A stretch of DNA of 64,000 nucleotides from Fidelibacterota bacterium (GTDB taxonomy: Bacteria > Fidelibacterota > Marinisomatia > SCGC-AAA003-L08 > JACNLC01), in the NCBI GenBank assembly GCA_013204025.1, contig JABMOW010000107.1, forward strand, positions 84,551 through 148,550. Direction: 5' to 3'. Made by a program: the position numbers and the translations under genes. The notes under the pieces are model-generated. The model saw nothing but the letters and a program-made list of their open reading frames with translations. It made no database searches and was not told the DNA's origin. Shown in pieces: positions 26,678 through 34,077 of the stretch. Numbering within the stretch: the stretch's first letter is position 1; the number at the start of each line of letters is the position of its first letter.

Positions 26678-27223
26678 TTATCTATTTAATGGATTTTTCT
26701 GAACACCTACAATCACATCAAGTATAGCTGGATGATTAGTTATAATCCTATACTGTAAAAATCTTAAAATTGTCGAAAAATCTTTCCATTCAGATAAAAA
26801 TAACTCAGGGCCGGTAATTAATTCTTTTGCTTCATCAATAGTCGCTTTCAAATATTCACTCATGGATTTTGTGAGAATTTCTTCTTCTAATGAGTCGATT
26901 ATATTTTGGAGTTCATTTTTATCCAACCAAATGCCTTTACATGTTGTGCAGTAATCAATTTCAACTTCAGTTTTGTCATAGTCAAGTACATTCATTGGAC
27001 TTTCGCAAACAGGACAAACATACTTTGTTGATTTGGGTTTAAACTTTTCTGGATGTTTCCAAATGTCGAAGTCCATCCAGTTAAGGTCAGAATCTATTTT
27101 GTCCTTAATCAGTCTCAATTCATCATTATCGAACCAAATACCTTCACAATGATTACATTCATCAACTTCAATGCCTTGAATAGATTTCTTTAGCAATTCC
27201 ATTTTACATTTTGGACAATCCAT
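26678..27223 (-). CDS. Double TFIIB-type zinc-ribbon protein
   Basis: Cytosolic protein of 181 aa with two copies of the zf-TFIIB ribbon. MDCPKCKMELL...EVDECNHCEGIWFDNDEL is at about 1-36, and YVCPVCESPM...EIDYCTTCKGIWLDKNEL is at about 68-106. Each has two CxxC pairs and the GIWFD/GIWLD..EL signature. The rest is helical and unrecognised. Zinc binding is expected; a nucleic-acid or protein partner is unknown. Good ribosome site (GGGAG, 6 bases before the ATG). It lies between attC-like sites D and E as a single-gene cassette. Confidence 0.8.
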   Translation of the reverse strand: MDCPKCKMELLKKSIQGIEVDECNHCEGIWFDNDELRLIKDKIDSDLNWMDFDIWKHPEKFKPKSTKYVCPVCESPMNVLDYDKTEVEIDYCTTCKGIWLDKNELQNIIDSLEEEILTKSMSEYLKATIDEAKELITGPELFLSEWKDFSTILRFLQYRIITNHPAILDVIVGVQKNPLNR

Positions 27224-27274
27224 CTTTTACTCCCATTTTAGTATCTTTTATATAATTGATATTGAATCTTTTTT

Positions 27275-27364
27275 GGCTGACGGCTTGCCAGTCAGTCGCG
27301 CCTGTTGATTTTTCTGATTTTCATGTTAAGCGTGGTCCGCGTCCAGTGCAATGGTGTGTTAGGT
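27275..27364 (-). repeat. attC-like site D
   Basis: Minus strand: left core ACCTAAC (27358-27364, perfect RYYYAAC) 15 bases after the upstream gene's stop. The left arm reads CACCATTGCACTGGACGCGG; the right arm pairs through TTGCCAGTCAGTCGCG. The right core is GTCAGCC (27275-27281), one base off GTT. Length 90 bp. Confidence 0.65.
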
Positions 27365-27379
27365 TTTACTTTAATATCT

Positions 27380-28717
27380 TCAATATAGCACAAGAAGAGG
27401 CATGTCAAACCGTACCCCTAACCCAAAATATTTCTGGTCGTTTCTAGTATAGCTAATCTGAATAGCTAATGGAATATCTTTTACGCCAAAGGACACGTAC
27501 ACACTGTTGTCAATCAAATCGCCAATCTCCAAGGTGGATTTTTGATCTTGGATATGGTCATTGATTGCTTTCCCAAAATCGATAAAACTATAAAATAGAC
27601 TTATTGAGTGAGACGATTTTGTACCCCAATTGTATTCTATTCCGATTGGAGCAGATAGTGTAAATTCAAAATTGTAAGTTTTCTCAGTATTTTCAATCAA
27701 GGATATTCCCAAGTAGGACGTGACTAGAAAGTGATGTTCACGAGGCTGTCGTTTTAATCCAAAACTTACTGAAGGAATGGTTGCATTCTTTAGGATAGTT
27801 TGAGCCTCAAGTGGTGATGTAGCATCCGAGAGTTGTGCGAAAAATATGGCAATATCCTTAAACTTCTGGAGATCTTGGGGTTTGATTTGCTTATTTAGAC
27901 TGTCTATGAAATAATCCATTAGAATGAATGAATTTGAAACACGATACGTAAAGCTATTTGTTGAATCAGATACTGAAGAAATAATATTGATTATAAGTTC
28001 AACTTTGAGGATATGATCACTGTATTGATTAAAGAAATTAGATAATTCAGTATTATTTGATATCGGATTTTCTAGATCCTCTACTAGTATTGTAAAATCA
28101 ACTATCGAGGACTTTGTTTTCTTAATCAATCCACTTAATAGGTCAAAATGTCCAAAAAGCTGTTGAACAGTTAGATCATTTAAACTCCTGGATATACTAT
28201 CGATATTTGCAGATATGGATAAAATTGCATCATGTATGGGATTAATTGTCGCTAGAATTGACAAATCTGGCTTTGGGAAGGGCACTCTATTCAATGGGTA
28301 ATCAATAGAATCTATTTGAATGGTAGAATGTTGGATCAGTTTAATATAATTGTCAATCCATTGATTAATGTTTGGGAATACTTTGTTCTCAGATATCACC
28401 TTGTCAATTATCGATACGCCATAGTTTTCTAGATCATTTTCAACACAACTTGCCCAAACTTTCGAATTCGAGAGCAGAACTTTTAGATTTGTGTTTTTTA
28501 CTAAATCATATGTGCTCGGGAATACAATCCTTACCATCTCGTTTTGAATTATCTTCTGCTCAAAGATATAAATGAAATTATCGTTCGATCTATCAAGTAG
28601 AAATTCAGAAATGCCGTCAACCTTGTCTATAGATCGTCCATTTAATGTCCCCACAATAGAGATCAAAACAATCAGAGTGAGGAAGGATATCAATAAATAT
28701 TTATAAAATAAAAACAT
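27380..28717 (-). CDS. Membrane-anchored hypothetical cassette protein with barrel-like C-terminus
   Basis: A 445-aa protein of no recognised family. Residues about 4-26 form one hydrophobic segment (signal or anchor). About 30-330 is mostly helical and polar, with many N, S and D residues. The last 110 residues switch to beta strands with a barrel-like pattern (FLVTSYLGISLI, SISLFYSFIDFG, YVSFGVKD, YFGLGVRFDMPLLVLY), again ending in an aromatic residue. A periplasmic/outer-membrane location is inferred. The ATG at 28715-28717 is preferred over a GTG two codons earlier because AAAGGAG then lies 5 bases upstream. Flanked by attC-like sites C and D. Confidence 0.6.
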   Translation of the reverse strand: MFLFYKYLLISFLTLIVLISIVGTLNGRSIDKVDGISEFLLDRSNDNFIYIFEQKIIQNEMVRIVFPSTYDLVKNTNLKVLLSNSKVWASCVENDLENYGVSIIDKVISENKVFPNINQWIDNYIKLIQHSTIQIDSIDYPLNRVPFPKPDLSILATINPIHDAILSISANIDSISRSLNDLTVQQLFGHFDLLSGLIKKTKSSIVDFTILVEDLENPISNNTELSNFFNQYSDHILKVELIINIISSVSDSTNSFTYRVSNSFILMDYFIDSLNKQIKPQDLQKFKDIAIFFAQLSDATSPLEAQTILKNATIPSVSFGLKRQPREHHFLVTSYLGISLIENTEKTYNFEFTLSAPIGIEYNWGTKSSHSISLFYSFIDFGKAINDHIQDQKSTLEIGDLIDNSVYVSFGVKDIPLAIQISYTRNDQKYFGLGVRFDMPLLVLY

Positions 28718-28740
28718 AAACACTCCTTTATTTCAAAATA

Positions 28741-28866
28741 AACCTTACGGCTGATCTCTGCGACGCCAACCGGTATTTTTCCTATTACTAAATTCTGCAT
28801 GCTTTGAAGTCCAAACCTCCCAAGAGAAAACGCGCTATCTGTGTCCGGTGCAGTGGTTGTTAGAGC
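28741..28866 (-). repeat. attC-like site C
   Basis: Minus strand: left core CTCTAAC (28859-28865) then AACCACTGCACCGGACAC. The right end is degenerate (CGTAAGG near 28743-28750) where site A has GTTATGC. A central 52-base block (28766-28817) matches 30968-31019 in site A at about 44 of 52 positions, marking the two as related sites. Confidence 0.65.
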
Positions 28867-28967
28867 ACTTTTAATACAACTCTAAAAATTCCTTTACCGC
28901 ACCGTATATGAATTATCATCTACTCTTAAATCATTCTAGATTCATTTAAAAAATGCACTTTTACCTA

Positions 28968-29065
28968 CGATAACTCGCCAAAAACTGTAATACATTTCAC
29001 AACGACCAGAAAACGTGACGCGTTTTTGGTTGGGTTGATTACCATATTAAGGCACGATTTGCGGT
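28968..29065 (-). repeat. Possible second, degenerate attC-like site
   Basis: Directly after the CPBP-like gene: TGCTAAC...GTTATCG ends on the minus strand. CCAAAAAC pairs with GTTTTTGG and a short AAAACG/CGTTTT hairpin lies inside. Cores are weak, and site C lies only 100 bases further on, so this may be an old site, an empty cassette boundary or a chance palindrome. Confidence 0.3.
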
Positions 29066-29073
29066 TAGCATAA

Positions 29074-29961
29074 CTATTTTCTTTTAAACAATTCTTTTTC
29101 AATCTGAATCGGGACCTGAAAAATATCATTCTTATCTTCTTTGAATTCAAATGGAACATGAACCGGTTCTATATCTAAATTTTCTGATGTGCGGTTAAGA
29201 AAGAAAACATTGCTTGATATAATCGAGAATTCTTTTTCATTAATCCAAATTTTCTTTTTTTTATTCTCATATCTGAAAGGGATGTCAGAGTCAGGATAGT
29301 CTAACGAAAATTCAGAATTAAATAATGAATTTGGCGTTTTATTGAATTTGAGACTTACTATTAAATCTTCATCAACAATAGCAAAGAGAAATTTCTCATT
29401 GTAATCATAAAAATGCCAAACTCGACCTAAATTCTTATTAACAAATAAATCATATTGGATAAGTTCTGCATTATACTGTGGCAAAAAAATAAGTATAAAA
29501 ATGAAACCGATTGAATTCCTGATGGAGTGGCTTAATGCTGTGATCCAAAAAGCAGTCAGATGTGATTTTCTTATCCAGTGCGCATATGTAAAAGCCAGAT
29601 AAAATCCAGCAACGGTGCCTGCTGAAATTCCGACCTGCCATCCAATAAGAAAATGAGCAATTGCAAACAATACAAAAGAAATAAATATTTGAAAAGTAAA
29701 ATTAGCCCTAAAATACTTTACAATTGAGATAGGTATCGTCTGAAACATCAAGGTTTCAATTAATGGAGCCAAAATGACAAGAAGAACAAACAATCTTATT
29801 GTAGACAGATTCACAAATGAACGAATTGGGACATCCCAAAAAAACTCAATGATGGAGCCGATAATAAAGCTTAACAGAACCGATTCAAAAGTAATCAGAA
29901 GAAGAAAACGAAATTGAGAAAGTTTTTGATAATTTTGAAAATGGGTTTTTAGAAAAATCAT
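29074..29961 (-). CDS. CPBP-like intramembrane protease, active-site glutamate motif degenerate
   Basis: A 295-aa membrane protein. About six or seven helices (about 18-185) carry a CPBP (CAAX protease and bacteriocin-processing) pattern. APLIETLMFQTIPI stands where EExxxR is expected, FAIAHFLIGWQVGISAGTVAG gives the FxxxH motif, and ALSHSIRNSIGF gives the HxxxN motif. The first motif reads ETxxxQ, lacking the second Glu and the Arg, so catalysis is doubtful. The last ~110 residues form a soluble, beta-rich tail not typical of the family. CPBP proteins often act in bacteriocin immunity or processing. ATG with GAGG 4 bases upstream; cassette between sites B and C. Confidence 0.65.
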   Translation of the reverse strand: MIFLKTHFQNYQKLSQFRFLLLITFESVLLSFIIGSIIEFFWDVPIRSFVNLSTIRLFVLLVILAPLIETLMFQTIPISIVKYFRANFTFQIFISFVLFAIAHFLIGWQVGISAGTVAGFYLAFTYAHWIRKSHLTAFWITALSHSIRNSIGFIFILIFLPQYNAELIQYDLFVNKNLGRVWHFYDYNEKFLFAIVDEDLIVSLKFNKTPNSLFNSEFSLDYPDSDIPFRYENKKKKIWINEKEFSIISSNVFFLNRTSENLDIEPVHVPFEFKEDKNDIFQVPIQIEKELFKRK

Positions 29962-29997
29962 TCTACCTCAAATGAATGTCAATTGTCGAAGAAAGTG

Positions 29998-30101
29998 CTC
30001 TAACGTCTTGCTCACTGGCGAAGTAAGTTGGCGCGCGTTTTTGCGTCTTTTTGCATAAACCGCGACAGCTTACGGAGTCCGCGTGCAGCAACTTGTTAGG
30101 C
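29998..30101 (-). repeat. attC-like site B
   Basis: Minus strand: left core GCCTAAC (30095-30101, perfect) 6 bases after the Abi gene stop. The left arm is AAGTTGCTGCACGCGGACTC; the right arm complements TTGCT, CGCG and GTAAG-TG segments with unpaired bases between. Right core GTTAGAG (29998-30004). Length 104 bp. The clearest site of the set. Confidence 0.75.
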
Positions 30102-30107
30102 GTTTTA

Positions 30108-30920
30108 TCAGAACGGAATATTATCTATTTCTGAATCTTCTGTTATTTTTTGCGCTTTACGACTGCGTGGAGCCTCTATTGCTTCTATAAACCGAATAGA
30201 GCTAGTTATGTGGCCAAAAATAAGCAAGCTCTCATTGTAGTTAAGCACTTCATTGTCATGAGCATAACTTTGTTGATTTCTTACTTTGTTGAACGCTTCC
30301 ATAACTGAAATACTTGATTTCAGAATACGTTCTGTCATTTCTGATTCTATTAACCCGTTATTTTTCAGAAATTTCACATACTCGCCAACTAGACTATGCA
30401 GTGGTTTTCCCCATTCTGTTGTAATGCCATGCTTATTACAAAGAGCGCGAAAATATTTTGTTACGAATGCGTGCAAGCGATCTAAACCGATTTCTGGCTC
30501 ATTGCGATCTATTGACTCTCGAACTGATTTCGCCAGGGCTTCAAAACTTTTATCTTCTGTATTGGCTTCGACTGCACCTATTTCTGGAACAGGTGTACTA
30601 GTTTTTAAGCGCTGAACGATTTTCAGACATTCTTCTGGCACTGGCGGCTTATCAAACCCGTGTTTCAACTCGTCCCAATTATCGAAAATAGCCCCCAGCA
30701 GTTTTCCAACCATATAATTTGACTCAATATCCCAAAACGACCTCAATCGGTTGGCTTTCGATCCACTCCCAAAATCATACTTCGAGTCATAAATCTCTAT
30801 ACCCGTGCAATATAATATGAATTCTTCGAATGTTCGATTGGAAAAATCTAGAACGTAGCCACTCGCCATTCCGAATGTTCGTTCTAATTTCCTTTTTTCC
30901 ATCATAGTGAGGTCAGACAC
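30108..30920 (-). CDS. Abortive-infection C-terminal (Abi_C) HEPN-like protein
   Basis: Soluble 270-aa protein. The C-terminal ~110 residues match the Abi_C pattern: AFVTKYFRALCNKHGI, a LHSLVGEYVKFLKNNGLIE segment, and FNKVRNQQSYAHDNEVLNYN with ESLLIFGHITSSIRFIEAIE. R-x6-H in VRNQQSYAH looks like a HEPN ribonuclease motif. Such proteins stop phage spread by damaging host RNA when triggered, which makes that the likely role here. The N-terminal half (about 1-110) is unrecognised and could be the sensor. A GTG start at 30918-30920 is supported by GGAG 6 bases upstream. It is followed by attC-like site B and lies beside the restriction-modification cassette. Confidence 0.75.
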   Translation of the reverse strand: MSDLTMMEKRKLERTFGMASGYVLDFSNRTFEEFILYCTGIEIYDSKYDFGSGSKANRLRSFWDIESNYMVGKLLGAIFDNWDELKHGFDKPPVPEECLKIVQRLKTSTPVPEIGAVEANTEDKSFEALAKSVRESIDRNEPEIGLDRLHAFVTKYFRALCNKHGITTEWGKPLHSLVGEYVKFLKNNGLIESEMTERILKSSISVMEAFNKVRNQQSYAHDNEVLNYNESLLIFGHITSSIRFIEAIEAPRSRKAQKITEDSEIDNIPF

Positions 30921-30942
30921 GCTATCTCCGATGGTTTTTTAT

Positions 30943-31067
30943 GCATAACAAGATAGCCTCTGCGGCACCAACCGGTGTCTTCCCTGTAACTAGATTCTGC
31001 ATGTCTTGAAGTCCAAACCAAAAAATGTGAACGCCGTTTTGGGGTCCGTTACAGCGATTTGTTATGC
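30943..31067 (-). repeat. attC-like site A, after the restriction-modification pair
   Basis: Minus strand: left core GCATAAC (31061-31067) overlaps the methyltransferase stop codon; right core GTTATGC (30943-30949). The outermost 9 bases GCATAACAA are perfectly inverted. The arms then pair imperfectly through ATCGCTGTAACGGACC against its counterpart. Length 125 bp. The same GTTATGC core stands at 32954-32960, upstream of the endonuclease gene. Confidence 0.7.
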
Positions 31068-32267
31068 ATTCTTCAATGTATTTGCAACACTTAATGCAAC
31101 TTGATAAGCAACAGGCGGTGAAACCGAATTACCAATTTGCCCTATAATTTGATATACAGCTCCTGCAAACTTCCATGATTCAGGAAACCCCTGAATCAAG
31201 CCAACATCTTGAACTGAAAGTCTAAAATGTCCGTTTTTTGCGGGAAATGCTGATGCTTTATTTCTATCTATTTGAACACCATTAGGCCATATTTGCATAT
31301 CTCCCCAAGTCTTTTGACCTGCTGTACTATTTAGAATAGAAGTTGTATTTCTTTTTCCTGTAAAAGCACTTCTAATGGTAGGAGCTAAGCTATCAAATCC
31401 AATATTTGGCAATCCTAAACACTCCCTAACTCCACCAGTTTTTGCCAACCCATCATCGAACAAAGAAGGAGTGTAACCTTGATTTCCTAAATGGCTCCAA
31501 GTATGAGTAGGTTGAGGCAAGATAATTTTTTTTAAATTATTTTTTTTTCTGAAGCCAACAAAAAATACCCTCTTTCTGATTTGTGGGACACCATAATCTG
31601 CGGTATGCATTTCAAACTTAGTAATTGAGTAATCTGATAGTTGATTAAAAATATGTCTTTTGACAAAGTCTCTGAATTTTGGATTAAGTATTCCAGGAAC
31701 ATTTTCCGCTATAAATACTTTAGGCTTTATCATATTAACAGCCCTACTAAATTCTCCCCACATATTTCTTTTATCATCTATTCCTTTTTGTGCACCAGCA
31801 ATGGAAAATGGTTGGCAAGGCGGACCACCATGAACTATGTCTATTTTTCCTTGATAATGATTCCAATCTGCTTTCGTGACATCACCTTCATTCGGCCCAC
31901 AAAATATATTTCCACATAGCAGATTTGAAGACAAGGTATCTTTACATATTGGTATAAGTTCATAAGATGCAACATGATTATACCCTGCCCTAGAAAACCC
32001 CAAATCTAATCCACCACCTCCACTAAAAAGGCTGATGGCTGTCAAATTATTGTTTTTCAGTTGAGGTATTAATAAATCGGGATCAAAATTTGGAGTATTT
32101 ACTTTATGATTACTATCAAGAAGCCCTTGTTCAGCGGCAAGCTTCGCTATCCGAGATTCATGTGATATTTTTCTATACAACGCTCTTTTTTCATCAGTAA
32201 TATCATACGCTCTTTGGGAAGCATTTTTGTAAACTGAGGTATTATTAAATGATTTTATAGCATCCAT
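31062..32267 (-). CDS. C5-cytosine DNA methyltransferase of a type II R-M system
   Basis: Modification enzyme of 401 aa that methylates cytosine C5 with S-adenosylmethionine. Motif I is AISLFSGGGGLDLGFSRAGY (about 79), motif IV is GGPPCQPFSIAG with the catalytic Cys, motif VI is ENVPGIL, motif VIII is QIRKRVFFVG, and motif X is GNSVSPPVAYQVAL. The N-terminal ~75 residues are an extra helical segment. The ATG at 32265-32267 is chosen because it lies 4 bases after the endonuclease stop with AAAGGATG as ribosome site. The longer frame from 32345 would overlap the endonuclease gene. The recognition sequence cannot be read from the protein. Confidence 0.92.
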   Translation of the reverse strand: MDAIKSFNNTSVYKNASQRAYDITDEKRALYRKISHESRIAKLAAEQGLLDSNHKVNTPNFDPDLLIPQLKNNNLTAISLFSGGGGLDLGFSRAGYNHVASYELIPICKDTLSSNLLCGNIFCGPNEGDVTKADWNHYQGKIDIVHGGPPCQPFSIAGAQKGIDDKRNMWGEFSRAVNMIKPKVFIAENVPGILNPKFRDFVKRHIFNQLSDYSITKFEMHTADYGVPQIRKRVFFVGFRKKNNLKKIILPQPTHTWSHLGNQGYTPSLFDDGLAKTGGVRECLGLPNIGFDSLAPTIRSAFTGKRNTTSILNSTAGQKTWGDMQIWPNGVQIDRNKASAFPAKNGHFRLSVQDVGLIQGFPESWKFAGAVYQIIGQIGNSVSPPVAYQVALSVANTLKNA

Positions 32268-32271
32268 AAAT

Positions 32272-32928
32272 TCATCCTTTAAAATATGCACGAACCATAG
32301 CTCGCAATTCATCGGCATGATTTTTTGTAATTTCTGTCCACCCATAAAAATATGTAATAGGAATATGTGGATTGTTTAAGGTGCTTCCTCTTTCAATCAA
32401 ATATCTTGCTCTGTCTTTTACTATTTCAAGCATTCTTCTTGGGCTATAACCCTGCTCTAAATCTTGCAATTTTACATACTTTTCTTTTTTGTATTGCATT
32501 TTCTGTAATGCTTTAGCATCTTCATAAGTGTAAGCATCTTTTTCCCCGATAATACGATACATGTCTTCAAGATCAATCTTGGCAGGTGCAAGCTTTGCTA
32601 ACTTGAAGTCTGGTGTAATATAATCTTCTTTGCTTTTAATCCACTTTGCCATCATAGATGGAGAACCATATTTATAATAATCTCTGCCTTTGATAAAGAA
32701 GCCTATAAGCCAATGTTTATTTTCCCATTTTCGTATATGCTCAGGACCAAAGTCTCTTACTGTGGTAACAGAACCTTGAGAGGTTGTTTTTAGTTCAAAC
32801 GGAATACTTTTTCCATCTAACTTCAAAAAAGCATCTATACCAGACCGCCCCTCTGATTCATCTTTGTAAAGATCAAAGAGAGCAATCATCGCCCCTTCTC
32901 TGTCATCATCTTGAAAATTCTTTGCCAT
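32272..32928 (-). CDS. Type II restriction endonuclease (PD-(D/E)XK-like)
   Basis: A 218-aa protein directly upstream of, and nearly touching, the C5-methyltransferase gene. The nuclease core is plausible in RSGIDAFLKLDGKSIPFELKTT: an Asp in GIDAFL, then ExK in FELK, as in PD-(D/E)XK enzymes. GFFIKGRDYYKYGSPSMMAKW follows the core. The last third is helical. No closer family name can be given. Gene order endonuclease then methyltransferase, 4 bp apart, makes it a complete R-M unit. AAGGAA precedes the ATG. As the two genes lie between GTTATGC cores they appear to travel as one two-gene cassette. Confidence 0.8.
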   Translation of the reverse strand: MAKNFQDDDREGAMIALFDLYKDESEGRSGIDAFLKLDGKSIPFELKTTSQGSVTTVRDFGPEHIRKWENKHWLIGFFIKGRDYYKYGSPSMMAKWIKSKEDYITPDFKLAKLAPAKIDLEDMYRIIGEKDAYTYEDAKALQKMQYKKEKYVKLQDLEQGYSPRRMLEIVKDRARYLIERGSTLNNPHIPITYFYGWTEITKNHADELRAMVRAYFKG

Positions 32929-32953
32929 CTTATTCCTTATTGTTCAGTGTTCT

Positions 32954-32960
32954 GCATAAC
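32954..32960 (-). other. Recombination core at the upstream end of the cassette array
   Basis: GTTATGC on the minus strand, 25 bases before the endonuclease start and identical to the right core of attC-like site A. No left arm or palindrome is visible upstream (to 33060), so it may be the remnant of an attI site or of a deleted attC. The sequence beyond is A/T-rich up to the divergent gene at 33172. Confidence 0.45.
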
Positions 32961-33171
32961 TAACAATTATGACGAATGAATCGCCACATGATATTTTGTT
33001 TAATCAGAGTTTTCATAAGCATAATTTAATCAAATTAATAAATGAAAATATTAGAAAATAAAAGAATTATTTTTTCTCTATGTCTTTGATGAAAATCAAA
33101 AGATTGAAACTAATTTGTGAAAAACCGGATATTACCCTCATGATTGCACATCATTTTCAGCCAGATCTACC

Positions 33172-33999
33172 ATGAATGCTCTAGGAAAACAAACCCGAAT
33201 TTGGGTGATCATCGGATTGACTGTGGCAATTGTTGCCCTGCTGTCCACAGATTATGCACAGGCACTGCTGAAATCCAAACGCCATTTTGTTCAGCATTCT
33301 ATTGATGCACGGGTCCGGTATGAGCCGGGAGCAGAACAATATGCGGATGCACTGGCAGACGATTTAAGTGACGCCGTCTCCCGGGTGGAGGAGATTCATG
33401 GCGTTCCATTCAAAAAAGTGTTTACGGTGTACATGTGTGCGACCCAGGCAAGTCTCAACGAATATGTGGCAAATCCACTTCATTTTCCCGTCAGAGGTAC
33501 GGTCCCGTTTGGGAATGTGTTGATTGCGCCATCCGCATTTCACTGGCACGGAGAAGATACCCACAAAGGGACGCTGCGGCATGAACTGTCTCATTTACTT
33601 CTGAAACAATATCTAGGGGAGATCAAAAACCGAACGATCATCCCCGTGTGGTTCAGTGAAGGTCTGGCGGACGTGGCGTGTGAGTGTGCGGGAGAGGGGA
33701 TATCCGATGAAACTGCCAACCGAGCGATCATGGCAGGGCGGCGGTTTATCCCGGACACAAAAAACAGTTTATTCAAGATAAAGCGGGCGTCTGATTATGG
33801 CGTGGATTACCCCATGTTCCATAGACAGTCTCACCTGCTGGTGGCATTTATGCGGGATACCTATGGATTGGCATTTCAGGCATTATTGGCAGATATCCAT
33901 TCTGGTACGTCATTTGATCGTGCTTGTGGCGAACACCTGAACGTATCCCCTGATACACTGTGGGAGGCATATATCGCCAATATCAGTCAGGTGAATTAA
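33172..33999 (+). CDS. Gluzincin-type metallopeptidase, peptidase MA-like
   Basis: A 275-aa protein with an N-terminal membrane anchor or signal (about 10-31, IWVIIGLTVAIVALLSTDYA) and an extracytoplasmic peptidase domain. The zinc motif is HELSH (TLRHELSHLLLKQY, about 139-143), and the third ligand Glu lies in VWFSEGLADVA about 25 residues later. This is the peptidase-MA-like arrangement common in bacterial envelope proteins. Substrate unknown. The gene is divergent from the cassette array and marks the return to ordinary chromosomal sequence; its codon use and G+C look higher than those of the array genes. Confidence 0.8.
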   Translation: MNALGKQTRIWVIIGLTVAIVALLSTDYAQALLKSKRHFVQHSIDARVRYEPGAEQYADALADDLSDAVSRVEEIHGVPFKKVFTVYMCATQASLNEYVANPLHFPVRGTVPFGNVLIAPSAFHWHGEDTHKGTLRHELSHLLLKQYLGEIKNRTIIPVWFSEGLADVACECAGEGISDETANRAIMAGRRFIPDTKNSLFKIKRASDYGVDYPMFHRQSHLLVAFMRDTYGLAFQALLADIHSGTSFDRACGEHLNVSPDTLWEAYIANISQVN

Positions 34000-34077
34000 A
34001 GTTTGACCAAATTAAAATAATGAGAAACATTTGCGCTCAAATAGTGTGACAGAGTGCTTAACAATTATGGAGAACAG

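Larger units (their letters stand above)
25239..32960 (-). mobile_element. Integron-like gene cassette array without integrase (CALIN type)
   Basis: From 32960 down to 25239 every ORF is on the minus strand. Between the genes or gene pairs lie palindromic sites of 55-126 bp with integron attC features: an outer 7-mer near RYYYAAC after each stop, a GTTRRRY-like 7-mer before the next start, imperfectly paired arms and a recurring GGAC in the left arm. Proposed cassettes, in reading order: restriction-modification pair; Abi_C protein; CPBP-like protein; 445-aa envelope protein; zinc-finger protein; 253-aa envelope protein; truncated membrane-protein copy. Genes have poorer A/T-rich flanks than the neighbouring operons. 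No tyrosine recombinase of the IntI type is present in the window on either strand, so the array is integrase-less or its integrase is elsewhere. Confidence 0.75.

Noticed and set aside
32954..33060. Considered as a complete attC or attI site
   Set aside because: Only one core (GTTATGC) is present; no paired arms or second core could be found, so it is listed only as a core.
33172..33999. Considered as the missing integron integrase next to the array
   Set aside because: The protein is a HELSH zinc peptidase with no tyrosine-recombinase R..HxxR..Y pattern.
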